DNA of 64,000 nucleotides from Cylicocyclus nassatus (lineage: Eukaryota > Nematoda > Chromadorea > Rhabditida > Strongylidae), in NCBI GenBank assembly GCA_958299035.1, contig CATQJL010000112.1, positions 55,099,140-55,163,139 of the forward strand, read 5' to 3'. A program made the position numbers and the translations under genes. Below, piece after piece: positions 11,091-21,799 of the stretch. A model generated the notes under the pieces. The model did not search any database. It was not told the origin of the DNA and saw only the letters and a list, made by a program, of their open reading frames with translations. Numbering within the stretch: the first letter of the stretch is position 1; the number at the start of each line of letters is the position of its first letter.

Positions 11091-13302
11091 GGGTTATTGG
11101 ACATGCTGACCATGTAAACATTACTCATTGTTTTTGTTAGGGCCTCCAAGTTATGCCTATTTTAGGTGTGCAGTAGTTCTAAAGGCTCTTATGAGACAAT
11201 AACTAGGGGTGGGGTCGTATCTAGCGATTGAGTGCCACACCTCTTACTTGGTCCTGGGTAGGGCAATAAATCTTTGCAAGTAATACCCCTCCGACCCTTT
11301 TAGAAATGAGAAAGCAGGTTGGCTTTGCCCACTGATGCTGTATTGTCTATAGAGGAAAACCTTTTGAGACTGGGTTGTGTCTGATGTAAAGGAATTATAC
11401 CGGAGAACAGGAACGGAAACACCAGAAAGGTGGTTTTGAAACGAAAGTCGCGCAAACGTGTGCTGATTATAAATTGGAGGAGTTCGCTGTTGCAGTAGCA
11501 AGCTTTAATGAGATTTGGCAGGACAGGCAGAAAAGTAGGATAGCGTTTTGGAGGCAAGACCATTTATGAAGACCAGCATTGCAAGGCGAGCAGATAACCC
11601 TGGCGATGCTACTTTTTGCCTAAACGGTGAGAAATACAAGACTGAATGTAGTACACAAAAATCCGATTTGTTTGATTCCTCCAGTCCCTTTTGATATATT
11701 TTCCAGTTTTATGAGGGACAAAATATAGTTACCCTATTTAGCAGTAAAAAGTACAGTACATGAAAAAAGCATAAGAACACCACCAAGACGTTTACAATTG
11801 TGTGCTGAACACGTTGACGCTAGTCTGGGACGGTATTTATCAATCTCCAGCTCGCTCTTCGGGCCTTGACGAGTGCCCGGACAGGGAGAGCGCCAACCCC
11901 GTGATTCACCAAACTTCAGACCTGTCGAGATCAGGCTCTGCTGCCCGACTGTTGTGCTCGGCATGGCCAAACTTTCCAGACTGACCGTATTCGCCAATAG
12001 ACAGCAGCCCGATCACCAACTTGGCTTTGTGTATCGCGGGCGCCAGGGCCTGCCTTTGTACGGGCTGTTACCTGCACAGGAATTCCCTTCCTATATAAGA
12101 GATTGATAAGCACCACCCTAGTATCGTCGCCTGCCGGTGTACGTTGGGCGGAGCGTTTGCAGATATCCGAATGCGTTGGTGACTTATCAAAATTCTACTG
12201 CAAACATACCCTCAATACATAGAACCATGTACTCTGGTAACCCTCATTTTTGGGGGCCATGAGAGGACACAACCTTCACCTGAAAAAAAAAAGAAATCAC
12301 CCGGGCCCAGATGTTATAATACTGATCATATCGGAACGAATGTGAATGAAGCATATGGGGACGAATATTTTTAGATAATCTCAGCGAAACCGAGGAAACT
12401 TTTTATAGCATTTTTACGCTAAAAGAAGATTCTTGTGAAAGTTCTCCCAGAATTCAGGAAATCATCTCTCAGTTAACCTCTTATTTGAAATAAATTTAGT
12501 CTCAGAAGTTTAGGGAAGCTATTGGAGTTAAATAGAAACGAGAAACTGCGAATAAATTTCCGCAGAGAGCCGCGCACGAAAATGCTGGTTTATCTCGTTT
12601 ATGAGTGATTTTCAACGCTTCGGACGTTGTAAGTGCTCGTCGCCGTGTCATACCGATCAGAATGATATATAATAAGCAGGGTTTCGTCGAGACCCCGCGG
12701 AGATGTACGACCAGAGCCACATGCTCCGTCGGTTCTGGTCTGTCTCCGCTGCTCGATTGCGTCTCCGCTGCAAGCTGCTCGCTACCTCAAACGCAGCGCG
12801 GGGCATTGGGCTCTGATACCCTTCGTTGTTCAAAACCCAGTTTTAGCAAGCCAAATATCATATTGCTCTTGATCTCTACTTTCACGCTGACAACATCCCA
12901 AAACCACATTTTTTGATTAACGAAAAATCCGGCAAAAACTTTGTTTTCGAAGTGCTCTTATTTTGACCCTAGTTTAACTTCTTTCACGCGGTTTTCCGTG
13001 CATTCTATGGATCTTCTTTTGCTCATAATGTAGACGACAACCCAGCCCTTTTCTCTTCGGTCATGGCAGTATTTTTCGTAAAAATAGTAAAAAGTGCGTT
13101 TTTCTTCACCTTGTTGTGTTTCAGTGCTCCCACAGCGATTTTGTTCAGAACAATAAGCGCAGCAATCCAGACAACGTCCAAGGAAACAGCAACGTCAGTG
13201 CGGGGAAAAATTCAAAGGACGCATCAAAAACTGAATTTAGCTTTGACGTGCATTTCGAATTAGTGAGAGAGAAACATTGCGTTTTCATAACTTCTTTTTA
13301 GA
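11091..13302. other. no gene recognised
   Basis: Overlapping open frames occur at 11.73-12.12 kb on both strands, and a GC-richer block lies at 12.6-12.85 kb. Neither has convincing exon borders or a recognisable domain. A frame at 13,063-13,263 starts with a hydrophobic, signal-like stretch but has no other support. Confidence 0.3.
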
Positions 13303-13339
13303 TTTCTGTGATTGTTTTTTTCAAAAACAATCACAGAAA
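13303..13339. repeat. short perfect hairpin
   Basis: TTTCTGTGATTGTTTTT and its exact inverse are separated by about three bases. It could be a tiny foldback or a transcript hairpin. No function can be assigned. Confidence 0.7.
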
Positions 13340-15486
13340 AAAATTAGCTTTTCCTCGTTTTCTCTCGTGTTCGAGTTGCTGGTCTTGGAGCAAGATGCGC
13401 TTTGAAGTCGCGAAATGGAAGACTTCAAACCTCATTGCAGCGTTTTTATCCGATTTTCCTTCCTTCACCCTTCACTTTTGACGCCCTCTCTCTAGACTAT
13501 CGAAGGTATGACTGCAAAGCATTTTTCTTTCTCTCTAAACAACGGGTCCAGATGTCTGCAAATGCTCCGCTCAACGCACATAGGGGAGGAGACGGTAGAA
13601 AAAGTGTGCTGTGAAAGTGCAAAAGTAAATAAAATTCTCCAACCGATTCAATATTTATGAGCATACATCGTTAAACTACATGATTCTCTCTGTATTGCAG
13701 CGAATATTTTTAAGATGCGGATACCTTCGTAAGATCTATGTTATTGAATTTGTTCAACACGTATGATACTTACGTCTGCCGTTCCTTCAATTCACGAAAA
13801 CTGTAAATTGCAGAGACCATTGGAAGTGAAATGTACATGCCAAGCGTGTATGATATCCTAACCTCAAGTCCGATTCGTATAAAAACGCTTCCGTGAAAAT
13901 ATTAGGCTGGACCGAAAATGTTAGCACCATTTTGCGAAATTTATAGCTTTTTACATTCCAAAGCGTTTGCTTCCCTAAAATATGAACTTGTCTGAAAAAA
14001 TAATCATGCGCTTTACAAAAGCATTTGTGGAATTTGTTAACTCGCAAACACAGCAGTGATAGAAGTTTACGAATAAAATTTCTAGAATTGCCAGAAATGT
14101 GAACCAGAGTCCGGGCGAAGGTGGCAAAGTCCCTGTGAAGCGATTACACCTTTGCCGCTTTTAACTTCACAATTTCCCCTTGATCGCATCAACTGCACAG
14201 GTTAGTTGATTAAAAGCGTTTTTCTCAAAGGCCTGGAATCGTTTGTTCTTTTGGAATCCAGCAAAGAGGAGAGGAGAAGCTGAAGAGGAAGTCGCTCCAA
14301 TAATACTCAAGTGTCAGAATTACATTATATGCAAAATTTTTATACTCCAATCTGCAAGCTCTCAAAGTTTGTACCTCGACTCTGCATAAAGCGAAGCTGC
14401 CTTACTCACTAGAGGATCGTAAAGTTCACGCGTGACTGCCTCTGTGCTGGCCAAAGCAGTAGGATTGTGAGAAAAAGAATTTCGTAGTTAACACTGGAAT
14501 TTATAATACAATGCGCTTCTTTGAATAAGGGCTGTACTAAGATACCAAAAAAGGAAAAGTCAACATTTCCGTTTAACCTATCACATGATACCTTCTCAGC
14601 ATTGTATAAACGGCTGCAAAATAGGTAATGTTGACTGCAATGGTTTCTGCTGAGAGCTTACCTCCGTGGCCTCGATAGGATTATTTGTGGAAGACAAGCC
14701 CTACAACATTTAAAGCGAGAAATTGAAAGCGTATGACCGACACGGACCTAATTTTCTTTTATACACTTATGAAGAAAGTTTTGTATAAGTCGTATGCGAG
14801 TTCTTCTTTTGATTGCTTATATATAATCAGCTTTAAAGGTTTAGATAACGGAAATCTCTTGACAGTTACTGACGACAAATTGTGTTAATCCTTGAACCAG
14901 TCCGCAACTCGTGACTGAAGTGTGTCCGTTGCTTGTGACCAAATGTGTCGAATGACAATCTTACGATGCTTTCGGAGCTTTCAAATGATATTGCCAATCG
15001 ATGGAGGAAGTCTTTGTTTAATCGTACAACAATCATTGAACTACCCCAATCCCATTGCCATTTATTGAATTTTGCAATGATCAAAATCTAATGGTATTTT
15101 CATGAAAATGGTGCTTAAGATTATTTTTTATCGAAAAGTTAGAGCCAAAAAATTGTGTTTTTCCAAATAAAGTATTGCAGATGCAAAAACTTGCTTCGCT
15201 CAAGGCTTGATGAATGAATAAATAAAATTCCTACCTCTCCAGAATTCGCGGTTTTTTCAATAACATGCTGTGAATTTATATCTAAACATGTAAATACAAG
15301 CCCACGCTATAATTATTCTGCATGATGCTTGTTTTGAACTCAAATCAGAGACGTAGAAAGTTTGGCTTTTTGCTCTAAAGCGAGTACTAATTTTCTTTTG
15401 TGCTCAAAGTTTTCATTTCTTTAGGGTCATTAGATCACATGCGTTTCCGTATGCTTCATTATCCGAAACTCCATTCTGCTCATCTT
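13340..15486. other. no gene recognised
   Basis: Mostly AT-rich sequence with short frames on both strands and no recognisable domain, repeat pair or exon structure. Confidence 0.35.
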
Positions 15487-16910
15487 CATCTAAGTATAAT
15501 ATTCGGCTATGGCAAACGTTTTGTAAAGGCCTTTTTTCTTCAGCCAGATCTTTAGCCGATTATGATTTCTGAACTGAATCTTTGATTTGATGACAAAACT
15601 TTTATCCAGAGCTAAGTGTTTTTTAGTGATGCAAGAACATAGATTTGGTGACATTGAGAATTTACAGCAAGCTCCTTAGCGATTGCTAATTGATTGCATC
15701 GAAAATTTGCTTTAATGACGTCTTAATCATTTTTACTTCTCTATTGTACAGGACAAGATATTGTATGCTCAGACTTGCTCTTTGCTACCACTTTGAAGGG
15801 CAGTAATCACGCAAGGTAAAGGTGAATGACTTAACTTTCAGCCTCTGAGGAAGGCGATGCCGAAACGTTAGGCCAAATAAATTATACACGTCAAACCTGT
15901 TTTGGCAAAGAAAGCTCTGAGATATACTAAATGTGCCCAGGTTTCATGAATAGAGAATCTATGAATTACTTCCTGAAGTCCAGCCACATCTGTTCTCATT
16001 AGTCAGCGAAGTTCTAACCTTCGCCAGAAAGTGACAGTCACGCGACAGTCACTCATCTTCCTCAAGCGATGCCGTGCCATGAACATAGCTCCGAATTTCA
16101 TCACAAAAAAAGGAATAGAAGATACATGCAACCTGCCAGGAGTTCATTAATCGTCTACACGCTCCTTCCTTCGTTCCACATTTGAGCAGCAAGGAGTATA
16201 ACGGATTTTGTTTCCGCTTGATAACCACGGCAAAGACATTTCGTATAACTTTATTATTTTGGATAATCTCCTGGCAGGTTGCTTTTGTGATGAATTTCGG
16301 AGCTATGTTCATGGCACGGCATCGCTTGAGGAAGATGAGAGACCGTCGCGTGACTGTCACTTTCTGGCGAAGTGCAAGAACTTCGCTGACCAATGAGAAC
16401 AATGTGGCTGGAATTCACGAAGTAACTCATAGGTTCTCTATTCAACCTGGGCATATTTAGTTTATCTCAGAGTCTTTGCCAAAATAGGTTTGACGTGTAT
16501 AATTTATTCGGCTTAATGTTTCGGCATCGCCTTCCTCAGAGGCCTGAAAGTTAAGTCATTCACCTTTATCTTGCGTGATTACTGCCCTTCAAAGTGGTAG
16601 CAAAGGGTCTGAGCATACAATATTTTGTTCTGTACAAAAGAGAAGCAAAAATGATTAAGACGTCATCAAAGCAAATTTTCGATGCAATCAATTAGCAATC
16701 GCTAAGGAGCTTGTTGTAAATAATTCTCAATGACACTAAACATATGATCTAATAATTATTTTCTTGCATCACTAAAAAACACTTAGCTCTGGATAAAAGT
16801 TTTGTCATCAAATCAAAGATTCAGTTCAGAAATCATAATCGGCTAAAGATCGGGTTGAAGAAAAAAGACCTTTACGAAACGTTTGCCATAACCGAATATT
16901 ATATTAGATG
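15487..16910. mobile_element. 1.4-kb foldback element with ~670-bp arms
   Basis: CATCTAAGTATAATATTCGG at the left edge and ATTATATTAGATG at the right edge bound two arms that stay complementary to near the centre (about 16,150 and 16,260), with a loop of about 100 bases. Shared blocks include GCAATCAATTAGCAATCGCTA, AGGAAGGCGATGCCG and AGCTATGTTCATGGCACGGC-type sequence near the loop. The arms differ at scattered positions. No protein-coding frame is convincing: apparent ORFs near 16.05-16.46 kb are mirror images in the two arms. Each arm carries a hammerhead-like motif. Confidence 0.75.
15840..15874 (+). ncRNA. hammerhead-ribozyme-like motif in foldback arm
   Basis: Order: stem I strand AGCCT, core CTGAGGA (fits CUGANGA), stem II GGC-GAT-GCC, GAAA, C-GTT, stem I strand AGGCC. 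The core is intact, but stem II is short and the cleavage triplet would be GUU, which is allowed but not preferred. The inverted arm at about 16,520-16,545 carries a more decayed copy. The same motif layout occurs at 34.5 and 57.2-57.4 kb. Confidence 0.45.
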
Positions 16911-17580
16911 CTTAAGCGTGCATGTTCCATGATATGATTAAGCACATCCATATGCTTACTCGCATAATACATGCGCGCGATTATAACACAATTATAAAAA
17001 ACTATGAACAAATGACATAAAATAAGTGGAAAAGAAAGAAGAAGCAATGGATGAAGGTGCACAAGAGAATCCGGTGCCATGTATGGATTTTGGACGGATG
17101 TGCCGGTGTCACTGCCACGAAACTGCTTTGCCGATAAAATTCAAATTTTTTGGCCACCGCAAAGAATTTTACGCTGTCCCGGATCTAAACCTCCGAGCCT
17201 CCAAACGTTGCGCCGACCTCTTCGCCGCTCTACCATTGAGCTCCGTGGGAAGTCTTCCATAATGGCTATTGGAGCATACCACCACTGCCACCAAGATTGG
17301 ATGGTAGGGTATAGATTTTCCGATCAATCGCTCCTCTGACAGTGCGCTAAGGCACCGCAACGTCAACTGAGGCCCACCGCAAAACCTAGGATGACGGAGG
17401 TTTACTACGGACCTAAGTCTAAGCAAATCTGCGCTAGTATGTGTAAAATTGGTGGCTGACATCAAATTTACACTGTGTAAAAAAGTTCGAGAGACTTTTG
17501 AGTAAACAAATGCGCTAAGGCACCGCAACGTCAACTGTCAGCATCCAGCATCCAAAATTGACGACAACGGACCTTCTCAG
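16911..17580. other. no gene recognised; 27-bp direct repeat
   Basis: TGCGCTAAGGCACCGCAACG plus seven further bases occurs twice in direct orientation at 17,343-17,369 and 17,511-17,537. No gene is supported; frames on both strands here overlap each other. Confidence 0.4.
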
Positions 17581-17736
17581 ACAATCGACCGGACCCCTCC
17601 GCCGGACAGTTCGAATCTGCCAGAGTCGCGCCGGACCCAGTTGACCAATGAGAGCGGGGCAAATGGGCGGTCCGTCGCGGTGGCATCACTGGCAGGCAAA
17701 TGGGACGCTTCTCCGGCCCTGCTGCAAAGGTACGTC

Positions 17737-17786
17737 ATTTCTCCGGCGCGGCTCTGCCAGATTCGACAGAGCCGCGCCGGAGAAAT
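17737..17786. repeat. perfect 20-bp hairpin near element edge
   Basis: ATTTCTCCGGCGCGGCTCTG and its exact inverse surround a 10-base loop. It sits between the left inverted end and the 23-bp tandem array. Confidence 0.8.
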
Positions 17787-17826
17787 TTGTCCGGCGCGAG
17801 TCCGCCAGATTTGGAAGAGCCGCGCC

Positions 17827-18013
17827 GCAGAAAATGGGAGGGGTCCGGAGCACAAATGGGAGGTCTCCGGAGCAGAAAATGGGAGGTATCCGAAGCAGAA
17901 AATGGGAGGTATCCGGAGCAGAAAATGGGAGGTATCCGGAGCAGAAAATGGGAGGTATCCGGAGCAGAAATGGGAGGCCCCGGAGCAGAAAATGGGAGGT
18001 ATCCGGAGCAGGC
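17827..18013 (+). repeat. 23-bp tandem repeat array, copy 1 (~8 units)
   Basis: The unit is GGAGCAGAAAATGGGAGGTA followed by TCC, with single-base variants and one or two shortened units. Because 23 is not divisible by three, long repetitive peptides can be read in several frames of both strands. These are artefacts of the array, not genes. Confidence 0.9.
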
Positions 18014-18084
18014 TGCGTATCGATTTGGCGCGTAGCAAGCAAACGTCTAACTCCACGGTGATGAGTCCTCTGTTTACCCTCTTT

Positions 18085-18260
18085 CTTCGTATTTTAGTCG
18101 TTTTTTTTCGATTTTGTTGTTTCTCCGCGTTTCTTACCGTTTTTTTCTTTTCCGCGTTGCTCTTCGTCGCGTTGGCGTTTATGTTGTTGTAAGTTCCTCG
18201 TTTTCAGGTTTGTTTCAAATTTTCGTGCGGATGCACTCAATCACTTTCAGTGTTTGGCTC
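18085..18260 (+). repeat. dispersed pyrimidine-rich repeat (family of 41.56-41.92 kb)
   Basis: The segment TTTCTCCGCGTTTCTTACCG through GTGCGGATGCACTCAATCACT resembles each of the two units tandemly duplicated at 41,560-41,915, which share CTCCGCTCTCCGTTCTTTTT, TTGGCGTT-A-TTGTT and TTTTCGTGCGGNTGCA. No coding role is seen. Confidence 0.5.
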
Positions 18261-19286
18261 GTTTCGACTTGCTGAGACATCGTTGACTACTGATGGTAGT
18301 TTTTGTGATTAATTCTGGATTTTCGAAACAACAACAATTTTCGAAAGTATATAATTCGAGTAAAGCAGTCAGAAAGCTTGCTTTTTTAGGTGCAGTGGAT
18401 TTAGCGATATTTGGAAGGTATATCTAAACTTTTTCGTACCCCTCAATATCGATACCTTATCAGGTGGCTGTATTCCGTGGATTATTGGATTTCGCAATGA
18501 TAGATAGTTTGGGTCTGAGTCCACTCTTCCTCGATTTCATCGACTCGATGAGAGAAAACTTCGGAAGCGAACTGGTATGCAGTTTTTACGTTGAAATGTA
18601 GTTCTTGATAACAAGCAAGATTATATCAGGATCGTGACATAGCAGTGGTGACGATGATGCGGCTACACTATTCCAAACTTATTGCTGTGATCATTGATAA
18701 TGTTAGTCCAGAAAATCGTGGCAGTCTCATTCCGGATGGAAAGAAGCAAAGCCTATTTTATCTATTCATCGGCTGGTGCAGCAGAACGATAGCAGCAGAT
18801 AAAAAGAATAGGGAAAATGATGTATGTTTTCATGTTGCTGTTCTATGCATCGCTATTTATTTAATCTTTTTTATTAAGGTTGGTTCATACGTGGAGCAAA
18901 AGGCGGCCTTAGCTATGACACGTCTACTCAGCTATGGTAGAATTTTTGAAGCTCAGAAATCTATTGGTGAAGATGGTTATTTATATGGCTGGTTGGAAAA
19001 ACTTGTGTCAAGTGCGAATACAACGGTATGTTTATGTTGGAAATCACTTTTATGGTCCTTTTTCTCTTGTTTATCTTTCATAATATGCTCTTTCTTGTTT
19101 GAAATTGATTATATCTCTTCGATGGTGAAGGTGTTTTTCAACTGAATCGTCTTATTCAAGAGTATTTGAAGTAGTACGGAATATCACGCAATCGAGCCAC
19201 CTGCTAGACTGGTTAATGTCTTAGTGCTATAGTCAGCCAAGTGCTGTTGCTGCGAAATGCTTTCGAGCTCTCGTGCTCGTGTTCTC

Positions 19287-20438
19287 ACTGTATTATAGAT
19301 CCCAACGGGTGGGGGACATTAGGTCGCCGAAAAAGGGCGGTCCCCGCGGTCATTTGCGACAATTACGCACCTTTGTACATGCGCGGACATGCGTTCCTGC
19401 AGGGAATCCGCGCGGGACTCTTTCAAATTCGGCGACCTAATGTCCTCCACCCGATCCCAACTGGTCATCGACTTGGAACAGTAGTCAAAACCAGGCGTAG
19501 AGGGATTGCGCAGCTGCTGTGACTGCACAAACTTCGCTAAAAATGTCTCGCTGAGGTTGTCCTTCAAAAAGGATGGAAATCAAGTGGTCACTTGCATATG
19601 CTGAAACTGAGAATTCAAAAAAGTACTCAAAGTTGAAGTTCGGTAATCGTAATGAACCAATCACGATCAAAATTGGGATTTCTATGTGTTCGAGGTTGTT
19701 TTTCTGCATAGCTATGATTGTTCGCAAAACAAAGCACAAAAAGCACTTTTTTCAAACAACTTTTCAAAATCTAAGTTCAAGTTCAGTAATATGTTCAAAG
19801 TGAATGGTTAGATAACGAGTTCATGCCAGTATACATAGACATTTTATACGACATCACTAATCATGTATGGATATGTGACTGACAAGGTCGCGCCAACAGG
19901 TATATAGCTTGTAGCCAAGATGTAGGTTAGAACCTTAATGTGCCTGCGGCATCTGCTCGAAGGAAACCTTTATGAGGTCATGACCTTGCAACGCGGAAGA
20001 GGGAAAACATGTAATAAAGTAATGCACCGTGTTCAAATACAGGCAAGTCTGTAGTTTTATCCCACTGATGTAAGTTTGAGAACAGGCGTCTCCAGTTCAA
20101 ACCGCTAAATTCTGATGTTTAAAGTTTGTTTGTAATTGTGTCCTGGCCTTTTACGCAAGACAGTTGTTAATGAAATGGAGGACCTTGAAAACATAGAAAT
20201 CCCAATTTTGATCGTGATTGGTTCATTACGATTACTGAACTTCAACTTTGAGTACTTTTTTGAATTCTCAGTTTCAGCATATGCAAGTGCGCACCACTTG
20301 ATTTCCATCCTTTCTGAAGGAAACCTCAGCCAGACATTTTTAGCGAAGTTTGTGCAGTCACAGCAGCTGCGCAATCCCTCTACGCCCGGTTTTGACTACT
20401 GTTCCAAGTCGATGACCAGTTGGGATCTATAATACAGT
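19287..20438. mobile_element. MULE-like element in furry exon, 9-bp target duplication
   Basis: The ends ACTGTATTATAGATCCCAAC and its exact inverse lie at 19,287 and 20,438. CGTGTTCTC is duplicated on both sides (19,278-19,286 and 20,439-20,447). The arms remain similar for some 230 bp (GTCAAAACCRGGCGTAGAGGG, GATGGAAATCAAGTGGT, CATATGCTGAAACTGAGAATT). The interior has no transposase. A 9-bp duplication with long inverted arms is typical of Mutator-like elements, though hAT and others cannot be excluded by structure alone. It carries a nested element at 19,307-19,452. Confidence 0.85.
19307..19452. mobile_element. nested 146-bp element, 9-bp target duplication
   Basis: The ends GGGTGGGGGACATTAGGTCG and the inverse CGACCTAATGTCCTCCACCC match for 25 bp with one difference. 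GATCCCAAC is duplicated at 19,298-19,306 and 19,453-19,461. The other arm of the host element (about 20,415-20,427) shows the uninterrupted site, which proves the insertion. It is non-coding, and by target-site length it is possibly a small Mutator-type MITE. Confidence 0.9.
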
Positions 20439-20870
20439 CGTGTTCTCTCTCGCCGAGATTTTCCGTGCGAATTTATATCGCGGTTGTCACAGATGCTGCA
20501 GTCCATATGATTGAGATTCTCAAGAGACAATTTCTTTACAAGTGAGTCTTCCTTTTTTAAAAGGCGTCTACCGAAGGAAACATGGCGTCTTCTCCAGCTG
20601 TGCAGTTGAAATCGCCATTAGTTACAAATTCGCACAGCCATTGTTTCCCTATGGATCAGCAGGTTGTTTGTCAGAACCTTGCCAACTCGTACCCTCATCT
20701 TACTATCACAATATTCAGCGGTAGGGGATTTTTTGTGTGCTCATGTGTTTGGTATTCTTTGCTCTTCATCCGATTGTCAGAGGTTTCTTGCCGTCTTGAA
20801 AATGCTCGTAGTCAGAACCAGACGTACCTTATCGCTTTACTGCTTTACTGCTTTGTTGTCCGTTTTGTAG

Positions 20871-21127
20871 CTGCTAAGTTTTGTTTTGCAATTTGCAGGA
20901 GATTGTTTGCAGTTAATTTGAAATAAATGTCTTGTTTCTTCATTCTTCTATCTTCTATCCACAAATGCTAGGGGTGAGAGGGAGTGGGTAAAGAACGGGG
21001 TTGAGGGTCGCGCTGAACTCTTACCCGGGGGGGGGGGGGTCGTATTCGGCTAATTTGGGTGGGGTTTAGAGACATAATTGGGGTTTGGAGCTTAATTAGG
21101 GCTAATTACCGTATGCCGCGGCAGACT
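20871..21127. other. no gene; poly-G tract followed by GTCGTA
   Basis: A run of 14 G at about 21,027-21,040 is followed by GTCGTATTCGG. The same G-run plus GTCGTA signature occurs four times in the ends of the giant hAT element at 44.7-56.1 kb, so this may be a relic of a related element. Confidence 0.4.
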
Positions 21128-21290
21128 TGCGGAGCAGAAAATGGCTGGGCTCCGGAGCAGAAAATGGGAGGTCTCCGGAGCAGAAAATGGGAGGTCTCCG
21201 GAGCAGAAAATGGGAGGTATCCGGAGCAGAAAATGGGAGGTATCCGGAGCAGAAAATGGGAGGTATCCGGAGCAGAAATGGGAGGGCTCC
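21128..21290 (+). repeat. 23-bp tandem repeat array, copy 2 (~7 units)
   Basis: Same unit and same strand as the array at 17,827-18,013. It is followed by CTCCGGCGGA and the right inverted edge of the candidate capture element. Confidence 0.9.
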
Positions 21291-21370
21291 GGCGGACGAG
21301 TGGCAGACCCACCGCTGGGGAAACGCCGCGACCCTGCCATTTCTCCGGCGGAGGGGTCCTATCCGCTATC

Positions 21371-21799
21371 TGAGTTTACACTACCGCACGCAAGAAAGCA
21401 AAACACAAAATGCTTTGAGCAGTGATAAAACGGCTAGAGTGACTGTCTCAAGAGACGTTCATATATCATCCAATGCTTAGACCTCTTAATCATGGGACCA
21501 AGCTTTGCACCCGCACAAACCGTTGATGTTTTACATACGCAAAGGTAGGACCATTGCACCACCTGGGAGATCAGCTACGGATAAGAATCAGACTAGAGAG
21601 CCAAACACTTTAAACGATTCGCTAATCAGTAGAAGATTATTACCTTTGGTCCTTCCATCATCTTTCTATATAGAACCTGAACCGGCCACACAGCAGATCT
21701 CAAATTCCGGTACATTTCGTTCGGCGTTTGCTCTGAACAAGTACAGGATAAATATGCAATTCAACTGAACTTTCGCACAATGGCAAGGTATCAGAGGAC
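21371..21799. other. no gene recognised
   Basis: An open frame at 21,505-21,768 has no recognisable domain and may be upstream PLE-related sequence. It is not called as a gene. Confidence 0.3.

Larger units (their letters stand above)
18464..20860 (+). pseudogene. sax-2: furry / SAX-2 gene fragment, broken
   Basis: Exons: 18,464-18,574; 18,630-18,821; 18,879-19,025; about 19,131 or 19,161 to 19,286, resuming at 20,448; about 20,482-20,541; about 20,598-20,720; 20,781 to about 20,850. The first three are open and in phase. In order they read LFLDFIDSMRENFG, IAVVTMMRLHYSKLIAV, LIP---LFYLFIGWCS, EDGYLYGWLEKLV, EVVRNITQSSHLLDWLMS, CYSQPSAVAAKCFRALVLVF, RRDFPCEFISRLSQ, HMIEILKRQFL, VVCQNLANSYPHLTITIFS, EVSCRLENARSQNQTYLIAL. 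This follows, block by block, the mid-region of human FRY as I recall it. Furry proteins are about 3,000-aa repeat scaffolds that act with NDR kinases in cell and neurite shape (SAX-2 in C. elegans). Decay: TAG at 19,222-19,224 where a residue is expected, a 1.15-kb transposon inside an exon, and a frame change after it. Confidence 0.85.
17581..21370. mobile_element. candidate transposon that captured a furry gene fragment
   Basis: The left edge (CAGACAATCGACC followed by GGACCCCTCCGCCGG, about 17,578-17,605) and the inverted right edge (CAGATAGCGGATA followed by the same GGACCCCTCCGCCGG, about 21,345-21,372) face each other. Next to each edge lies an array of the same 23-bp repeat. Between them sits a multi-exon furry/SAX-2 fragment with introns. 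This is the layout expected of a Pack-type element carrying a genomic gene piece. No matching target duplication was found, so two independent repeat insertions flanking a relict gene remain possible. Confidence 0.4.

Noticed and set aside
11734..12116. Overlapping 77-87 residue frames on both strands
   Set aside because: No domain, no exon border agreement, and the two strands exclude each other; not enough to call a gene.
16049..16460. Several frames on both strands
   Set aside because: They are mirror images within the arms of a foldback element.
17577..18192. Long overlapping frames on both strands with repeats such as GGIRSRKWEVSGAEN
   Set aside because: They are translations of a 23-bp tandem array in several frames. 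The same happens at 21,059-21,480.
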